This document shows positions 51,167 to 55,744 of a stretch of 55,744 bases of DNA, one piece after another (the stretch's first letter is position 1; each line of letters begins with the position of its first letter). A model generated the notes under the pieces. It saw only the letters and a list, made by a program, of their open reading frames with translations, was not told the DNA's origin and did not search any database. Position numbers and translations under genes: made by a program. The stretch comes from Planctomycetaceae bacterium (GTDB lineage: Bacteria > Planctomycetota > Planctomycetia > Pirellulales > Pirellulaceae): positions 1 through 55,744 of the forward strand of contig DUDC01000334.1 of NCBI GenBank assembly GCA_012959465.1, in the 5' to 3' direction.

Positions 51167-52114
51167 TCATGAGGGTCGATTGCGGAGTCCTGATGAGCTG
51201 ATGTCCTCCCGAAACTCCGCTTCGGGTACGAGATCGCAATGACGGCGTAACTCGGGTGGTAATTCCGCCGGGGTGATGGTGCAAAACTCCCCGTTGAACG
51301 ACCGACCGAATATCAAGAACCGGCATCCCCGTTCAACGAACTTGCCATACGTTTGCCGTTGGTGCGATACGTCCTCAAAGTAGCGCACGTCGACGATGCG
51401 ACGAATCGTGTCTTCGCCGACCAGAAATGTGGTCTGTGGAAACAGATTCGTTTTTTCCAGGAACGTGGCGGCTCGAGTCAGCCAAATCGGGCGAAAGCCG
51501 CTAATGGCGGCCAAGCGTCTCTCAATTTCAAAGAAGTCGAGGGTCGTTTTGTCGACGTTGCAAACCGAGACTTCCAACTCAACCCGGTGCCCAAGCCGCC
51601 CTTCCGCTACCTCCACCATCTTTCGGTGCCCCTGATGGAGAGGACGAAACGAGCCAGGAAAAATCACGCGAGGAACTGAGTTGTCAGCATGATCAGCGAC
51701 GCGACGGCCCACGATGTTGTCCGTGAACAGATCCCGCCAACACTCATCGGCCACGACGAACTTCCAATTCGGCGTGTCGCCGTTGACTGGTAAGAACATC
51801 GCCTCGTCGTTTTGCCACTGAAGCACATCGTCCAAAACGAATTGAGCCTGTTGGGTCTCGCCACTCCAGCAGGCAGCCGAATGCGCAGACTGCCAACCAA
51901 ACTCGCTGTGCGATCGGGACGAACTACGTATTGCCAGGCCAATTCCATCCACCCTCCCCTGCTCCCAACACTTCATCGCCAGTTCGCTGATCGACAATTC
52001 GGGACCTTGTTCGGATGTCCGTACGGCATGGCGACCGTCGAGCGCCAACTGGCGAACGACAGATTCGGCCAGTTCTTCGGCATCTCGACCAGCGGTTGCA
52101 ATACGTAGTGTCAT
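51167..52114 (-). CDS. Cytidylyltransferase-like nucleotidyltransferase with an N-terminal extension
   Basis: The product is 315 aa from ATG 52114 (AAAGGATC upstream; a GTG at 52120 is possible). Residues about 147-290 form a nucleotidyltransferase fold: FPGSFRPLHQGHRKM with the HxGH site, and a later TTFLVGEDTIRRIVD region. This is the phosphopantetheine/NMN adenylyltransferase type. The first 145 residues (RIATAGRDAEELAESVVRQL) are not assignable; they could be a CinA-like part, but I see no decisive motif. The substrate is therefore open. Confidence 0.72.
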   Translation of the reverse strand: MTLRIATAGRDAEELAESVVRQLALDGRHAVRTSEQGPELSISELAMKCWEQGRVDGIGLAIRSSSRSHSEFGWQSAHSAACWSGETQQAQFVLDDVLQWQNDEAMFLPVNGDTPNWKFVVADECWRDLFTDNIVGRRVADHADNSVPRVIFPGSFRPLHQGHRKMVEVAEGRLGHRVELEVSVCNVDKTTLDFFEIERRLAAISGFRPIWLTRAATFLEKTNLFPQTTFLVGEDTIRRIVDVRYFEDVSHQRQTYGKFVERGCRFLIFGRSFNGEFCTITPAELPPELRRHCDLVPEAEFREDISSSGLRNRPS

Positions 52115-52216
52115 TGTCACGATCCTTTGGCGCGGCGATCACCTATACCACGTCCGGCTCCGTGCGATTATCCTTGTAGATTCGACATCCGCCCCTCAAT
52201 CGACATTTTTCTCATT

Positions 52217-53191
52217 ATGACCGACGGTCCCTCCGGTAACATTTCCACTGATCATCTGTTTGGTCGTGGAGTATTGTTTGGACTGTTGTCTTCCCTGGGT
52301 TACGCAACCGCCAACATTTTCCTGCGGTATGTCTCGGATAGCAATCCGGTGTGGGTTTCGTTCATCAAGTCACTACCGACCATTGCTCTGACCATCCCCT
52401 GGCTAATTATTGCCGCCCGACAAGGCCGTGTCCGGTTGCCGGGACAGCGTGCATTCGTGTTGCTGATCGCCGGAGGCTTCGCGGGCCAAATCGGTGGCAA
52501 CTTTTGCTTCCAATGGTCCTTGGATATTGTCGGGTTGGCCCTAGCTGTCCCGTTAACCACGGGCAGCCTAATCATCGCCGGTGCAATTTTGGCTCGCATT
52601 TTCTTGGGCGAGACGATATCGCGTCGAAACTTGATCGCCAACGCCGTGCTGATTATCGCTGTCTGTATTCTCTCATTGGGCGCCGGCGACGCGTACAGCA
52701 AGATCCACCAGACGACGAACGATGGTGATTGGACGCTGATCGTGCTGGGCGTGATCGCTGCATGCGTTCCCGGCATCGGCTATTCAGTGCAGAACATCAT
52801 CCTTCGCCGAGTGTTGACCGACGGCAATCATATGTCGGTCGCGCTGTTGACGATTTCCACGACCGGCGCGATGATTGCATTTTTCTGGCTGCAAGTTACG
52901 GTCGGCTTCACGTCGATCGCCTCGCAAACGGACGGCTCCACGCTACTCATGATGTTTATAGCCGGAGTCTGTAACACTGCGGCTTTCGTCGCCCTCTCTG
53001 CGGCACTCCGCTGGACGCCCATCTGGTTCGTCTACGCGCTCTCGTCAACGAGCCTTACGTTAGCTGCCATCTTTGGCGTCTGGTTGTTCGACGAACCGCT
53101 GTCGCTGACACTGATCATTGGATCTGTGCTGACTATCTTGGGACTGGCAGTGATGCAGACCAAGAAAAAGGAGAAGACGAATGTTGGTTGA
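52217..53191 (+). CDS. EamA/DMT-superfamily transporter
   Basis: The product (324 aa) has about ten transmembrane helices in two repeats, typical of drug/metabolite exporters. Marked segments include GVLFGLLSSLGYATANIFL at the start and IWFVYALSSTSLTLAAIFGVWLFDEPLS near the end, the latter holding the usual late EamA pattern. ATG 52217 begins just before the first helix; the frame reaches 52127. The C-terminus is basic (KKKEK). The substrate is unknown. The Gfo/Idh/MocA gene follows 30 bases later and may be co-transcribed. Confidence 0.87.
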   Translation: MTDGPSGNISTDHLFGRGVLFGLLSSLGYATANIFLRYVSDSNPVWVSFIKSLPTIALTIPWLIIAARQGRVRLPGQRAFVLLIAGGFAGQIGGNFCFQWSLDIVGLALAVPLTTGSLIIAGAILARIFLGETISRRNLIANAVLIIAVCILSLGAGDAYSKIHQTTNDGDWTLIVLGVIAACVPGIGYSVQNIILRRVLTDGNHMSVALLTISTTGAMIAFFWLQVTVGFTSIASQTDGSTLLMMFIAGVCNTAAFVALSAALRWTPIWFVYALSSTSLTLAAIFGVWLFDEPLSLTLIIGSVLTILGLAVMQTKKKEKTNVG

Positions 53192-53221
53192 TTAACGCGA
53201 ACTTGATGAGAGAACGAATCG

Positions 53222-54223
53222 ATGGATCAACGCAAAGTCCGCTGGGGGATTCTCAGCACGGCGCGGATCGGAACGCAGAAAGTCATTCCGGCGATGCAGG
53301 ATGTGATGACCGCGGCGGTGGTCGCTATCGCCTCCCGGACTGCCTCTCGAGCTGAGCGCGCCGCCGAGCAACTCGGCATTGATCGCGCGTTTTCTTCGTA
53401 CGACGACTTGCTGCAATGCGACGACGTCGATGCGATTTACATTCCCCTGCCAAACCATCTCCATGTCGAGTGGGCGGTGCGCTGTTTGCAGGCGGGGAAA
53501 CACGTGCTATGTGAAAAGCCAATCGGTTTGAACAGAACGGATGCGGAGCGGCTCTTGGACGCAGCCAGTCAATTCCCGCAGCTCAAAGTGATGGAAGCGT
53601 TCATGTACCGGCACCATCCACAGTGGATCAAAGTCCGAGAACTCGTCGACGCTGGTGAGCTCGGGGATCTTCGCGCACTGCAATTCGCATTCTGCTATCG
53701 AAACACGGATGCCAACGATATTCGGAACCGAACGGATGCAGGGGGTGGAGGACTGATGGATATCGGTTGTTACCCGATCTCGGTGGCGCGGTGGTTGTTT
53801 GCATCTCAGCCGCAGCGTGTCGTGGGCCTCTTTGAGATCGCTGCCGATTTGGGTACCGACATCTTGACCGCTGGCATGTTGGAGTTCGACACGGGCCTGG
53901 CTTCGTTTACATGCTCGACGCAACTGCCACGATATCAGGGGGCGCAGATTCTGGGGACGGCCGGAAGATTGGAACTTCCCTGGCCTTTCAATCCCGATCC
54001 AGCAGAACCCGCCACGCTGTTTCATCAACCCGACGGGGAAGAAGTGCGAACCATCCGAATTGCTCCATGCAACCAATATGGTCTGCAGGTGGAGCGGATG
54101 AACGAGGCGATTCTCAACGACCTGTCTGTACCAACTCCGCTGGAAGATGCTCTCAAGAACATGCAGGTGATCGACGCCATGGTGGCTAGTCGCGATACGG
54201 GCGGTTGGGTGACGCTTAAATGA
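53222..54223 (+). CDS. Gfo/Idh/MocA-family NAD(P)-dependent oxidoreductase
   Basis: The product (333 aa) has an N-terminal Rossmann fold (RWGILSTARIGTQKVIPAM, residues 6-24). The family motif HVLCEKPIGLN follows near residue 97, and KVMEAFMYRHHPQW after it supplies likely substrate residues. The C-terminal domain is the usual sheet region. It oxidises or reduces a sugar or cyclitol, substrate unknown. No twin-arginine signal is visible, unlike many planctomycete members, so it is cytoplasmic. ATG 53222 is the start. Confidence 0.92.
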   Translation: MDQRKVRWGILSTARIGTQKVIPAMQDVMTAAVVAIASRTASRAERAAEQLGIDRAFSSYDDLLQCDDVDAIYIPLPNHLHVEWAVRCLQAGKHVLCEKPIGLNRTDAERLLDAASQFPQLKVMEAFMYRHHPQWIKVRELVDAGELGDLRALQFAFCYRNTDANDIRNRTDAGGGGLMDIGCYPISVARWLFASQPQRVVGLFEIAADLGTDILTAGMLEFDTGLASFTCSTQLPRYQGAQILGTAGRLELPWPFNPDPAEPATLFHQPDGEEVRTIRIAPCNQYGLQVERMNEAILNDLSVPTPLEDALKNMQVIDAMVASRDTGGWVTLK

Positions 54224-54225
54224 AA

Positions 54226-54260
54226 GCAGGCCCGTATGTCGATTTGACACACGGACCCGC
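54226..54260. terminator. Hairpin between convergent genes
   Basis: GCAGGCCCGTATGTC and GACACACGGACCCGC pair at 12 of 15 positions around a GATTT loop. It sits between the convergent oxidoreductase and lipoprotein genes. No T-run is present, so function as a bidirectional terminator is only probable. Confidence 0.45.
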
Positions 54261-54268
54261 ATAGTTCC

Positions 54269-54433
54269 TCAAGAGGCATCCTTACGTTTTTCAATCGGCG
54301 GAGGCGCTTCCATTTCAACTTCATCAGCCTCTGGCGCGTCACCGGGGTCAACCGTCTTATCACCACAACCGCCTGACGAAATCAACACAAACGAGCAGAT
54401 CACTAAAAAACCAAATAGATGTCTTTTGAACAC
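54269..54433 (-). CDS. Small lipoprotein paired with the third DUF1559
   Basis: The product (54 aa) starts with GTG 54433. A basic start (FKRHLFGF) leads into a hydrophobic stretch (LVICSFVLISS) and a GGC cysteine site. The tail is acidic then basic (DAPEADEVEMEAPPP, EKRKDAS). It lies 31 bases after the DUF1559 stop, so the two are co-transcribed. It is less similar in sequence to the two acidic lipoproteins at 3.4 and 5.5 kb than those are to each other, and its order relative to DUF1559 is reversed. Confidence 0.65.
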   Translation of the reverse strand: MFKRHLFGFLVICSFVLISSGGCGDKTVDPGDAPEADEVEMEAPPPIEKRKDAS

Positions 54434-54464
54434 AATGCAGTCCTTGCTGTTAAGAAAACAGACG

Positions 54465-55511
54465 TTATTTTCTAATGAAAACATCCTGGGTGACAACGAC
54501 GTTGTCTTGAATACCACTGACGTCCTGGTGAACGTCGGTATCAGCATTACCCGTAATGCCCTTGACGGCACCGTCGCACATTGCGAACAGAATCACGCCT
54601 GGGTGCTGGCCACCAAATTGATACCACTTAGGCTTCTCTGTCGGCGAGGCAACGCCCCATGCCACCGGCATCGGTCCCATTCCCATCCAGTTAAAGCTGT
54701 AATGGTGAATACGTCGAGCGTTGGGGTTGCCGACAAGGTCTGACTTGCTGGGCCTAATGTCGCCTAACACTTCACCGAAGAAAAACGTGTTGCTGGTGCC
54801 GTCGATAACACCCTTCAAGCCGATCGACTGCCGAGCACTAAACGGACCCTTCCACGTCGACCACCAGTAGGAAGCGCCATTGATTCCCTGGCCAGCGCCG
54901 AGGATACCAGAGTTGGGGGCGTAGTTTGTTCGTCCGACATCCTTGTAGACCGAGTTGTTGCCCCACGTCCTAGCGTAGACAGTGTTGTTCTCAATCCAGT
55001 GACGCCCGATGATACGTGTCTGTTGAGCGTAAGGATTCGCGGATGGGCATTCGTAGCCCGGGATGTGAACAAAACCAAGCTTGCGAGTCGGTAGATTGAA
55101 ATACCATCTGGTGACTGGTTTGATTTGGTCCGGATAACTCTGGTTCGGGTAATGGTCCCGGTTGATGTCGATTTCGATGCGATCGAAAAGGGGTTGGTTT
55201 TCCATGAACGGCAAGATAAAGCACAACGTACCGACATACTGATGACCGCCCTGTGGAGTGCCCGCAGGTTGTCCGGGGGTTGCGCACAACATTCCAGCTG
55301 GGAACTCCTTGTAGACATCGTGGAAGTTATGTGTCGCTAGAGCAATCTGCTTGAGGTTGTTGATACATTGTGACCGCCTCGACGCTTCGCGCGCCGCTTG
55401 TACTGCCGGAAGCAACAGAGCGACCAACACACCGATGATCGCAATCACGACCAACAGTTCCACCAAAGTGAACCCGACACGCCGACCTGACTTTCCCATA
55501 GAAACCTTCAT
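54465..55511 (-). CDS. DUF1559 protein with prepilin-type N-terminus (copy 3, divergent)
   Basis: The product is 348 aa from ATG 55511, which has GGAGG nine bases upstream; the frame extends to 55526. It carries the pilin-like motif GFTLVELLVVIAIIGVL (about 14-30) and AREASRRSQCINNLKQI. C-terminal family motifs are DGTSNTFFFGE and GGQHPGVILFAMCDGAV. Apart from the N-terminal motif it differs much from copies 1 and 2. It probably reaches the cell surface or a pseudopilus. A small lipoprotein gene follows 31 bases later. Confidence 0.9.
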   Translation of the reverse strand: MKVSMGKSGRRVGFTLVELLVVIAIIGVLVALLLPAVQAAREASRRSQCINNLKQIALATHNFHDVYKEFPAGMLCATPGQPAGTPQGGHQYVGTLCFILPFMENQPLFDRIEIDINRDHYPNQSYPDQIKPVTRWYFNLPTRKLGFVHIPGYECPSANPYAQQTRIIGRHWIENNTVYARTWGNNSVYKDVGRTNYAPNSGILGAGQGINGASYWWSTWKGPFSARQSIGLKGVIDGTSNTFFFGEVLGDIRPSKSDLVGNPNARRIHHYSFNWMGMGPMPVAWGVASPTEKPKWYQFGGQHPGVILFAMCDGAVKGITGNADTDVHQDVSGIQDNVVVTQDVFIRK

Positions 55512-55744
55512 TCGTAACACCTCCAAAGAAAAATGAATTAAATACGTACCGCAAAAAAAGTAGGAATTAAAAATAAGAACTAAGAGAATATAAGAGGAAA
55601 CAAGAAAGACTAAGGGTAGTTAACGAGAAGAAATCGTAGTAACGAGTCCTCAAATCAAAGGCTAATTCTCTGCCCCTTTGAGTCTCTTTTCCAGCAGTTA
55701 AACTAAGCGGATCGCCTTGTTTTGTCCAGGGTCGGTAATCGTCA
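55512..55744. other. A-rich region upstream of the third DUF1559
   Basis: The sequence up to the window end is A/G-rich and contains no gene. It should include the promoter and leader of the DUF1559 gene. The seven-G element of the other copies is not seen here. Confidence 0.35.

Noticed and set aside
1..55744. CRISPR arrays, tRNA or rRNA genes, insertion sequences, prophage
   Set aside because: I looked on both strands and found no regularly spaced repeats, tRNA-like folds, transposase or integrase motifs.

Overview
The window is a gene-dense stretch of a planctomycete chromosome, most like the Pirellulales. The evidence is family content: three DUF1559 proteins with prepilin-type N-termini, a PVC-type CxxCH cytochrome dehydrogenase, a DUF1080 protein, a CheY-like regulator paired with a tandem BMC shell protein, a Ser/Thr kinase cassette, and many dispersed palindromic intergenic repeats. 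I see no rRNA, tRNA, CRISPR array, transposase, integrase or phage gene.

Layout. 1-2.3 kb: the 3' end of a leucyl aminopeptidase gene and a CPA-type cation/proton antiporter. 2.3-5.7 kb: two nearly identical DUF1559 genes, each close to a tiny acidic lipoprotein gene and each closed by a strong terminator. 6-11.6 kb: a WYL regulator, a membrane protein, a RibB-RibA-HAD triple fusion, and a two-gene esterase operon. 11.9-16 kb: a 2-oxoacid:ferredoxin oxidoreductase (korA-korB) flanked by two CBS-domain proteins. 16.3-24 kb: a seven-gene operon (RDD, SpoIIM, membrane protein, DUF4129, DUF4350, MoxR, DUF58). 24-29.4 kb: DUF1080 followed by a ribose-type ABC transporter whose binding protein is circularly permuted and whose permease carries a large extracytoplasmic insertion. 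29.3-35.2 kb: small membrane proteins, a PIG-L deacetylase, a structured RNA candidate ending in an intrinsic terminator, the regulator/BMC-T pair, and a large unrecognised membrane protein. 35.2-36 kb: an 830-base non-coding stretch rich in hairpins. 36-39.1 kb: folK, an Lgt with an inserted PDZ-like domain, and panC. 39.3-46.6 kb: AIM24, a putative anti-sigma-like protein, and a signalling cassette (coiled-coil, FHA, Ser/Thr kinase, membrane protein, ECF sigma). 47-55.7 kb: DUF1697, the PVC cytochrome, a nucleotidyltransferase, an EamA transporter, a Gfo/Idh/MocA oxidoreductase, and a third DUF1559/lipoprotein pair.

How genes work together. The korA/korB products should form a ferredoxin-linked oxidoreductase, and the flanking CBS proteins could sense adenine nucleotides for it. 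The MoxR/DUF58/SpoIIM/DUF4129 set is a recurrent membrane-associated ATPase module. The kinase, FHA and sigma genes look like one phospho-signalling route to transcription. The most unusual items are the permuted binding protein with its enlarged permease, the RibBA-HAD fusion with a degenerate RibB acidic loop, the PDZ-containing Lgt, and the RNA candidate at 31466-31768. All functions are inferred from sequence alone; no database search was run.
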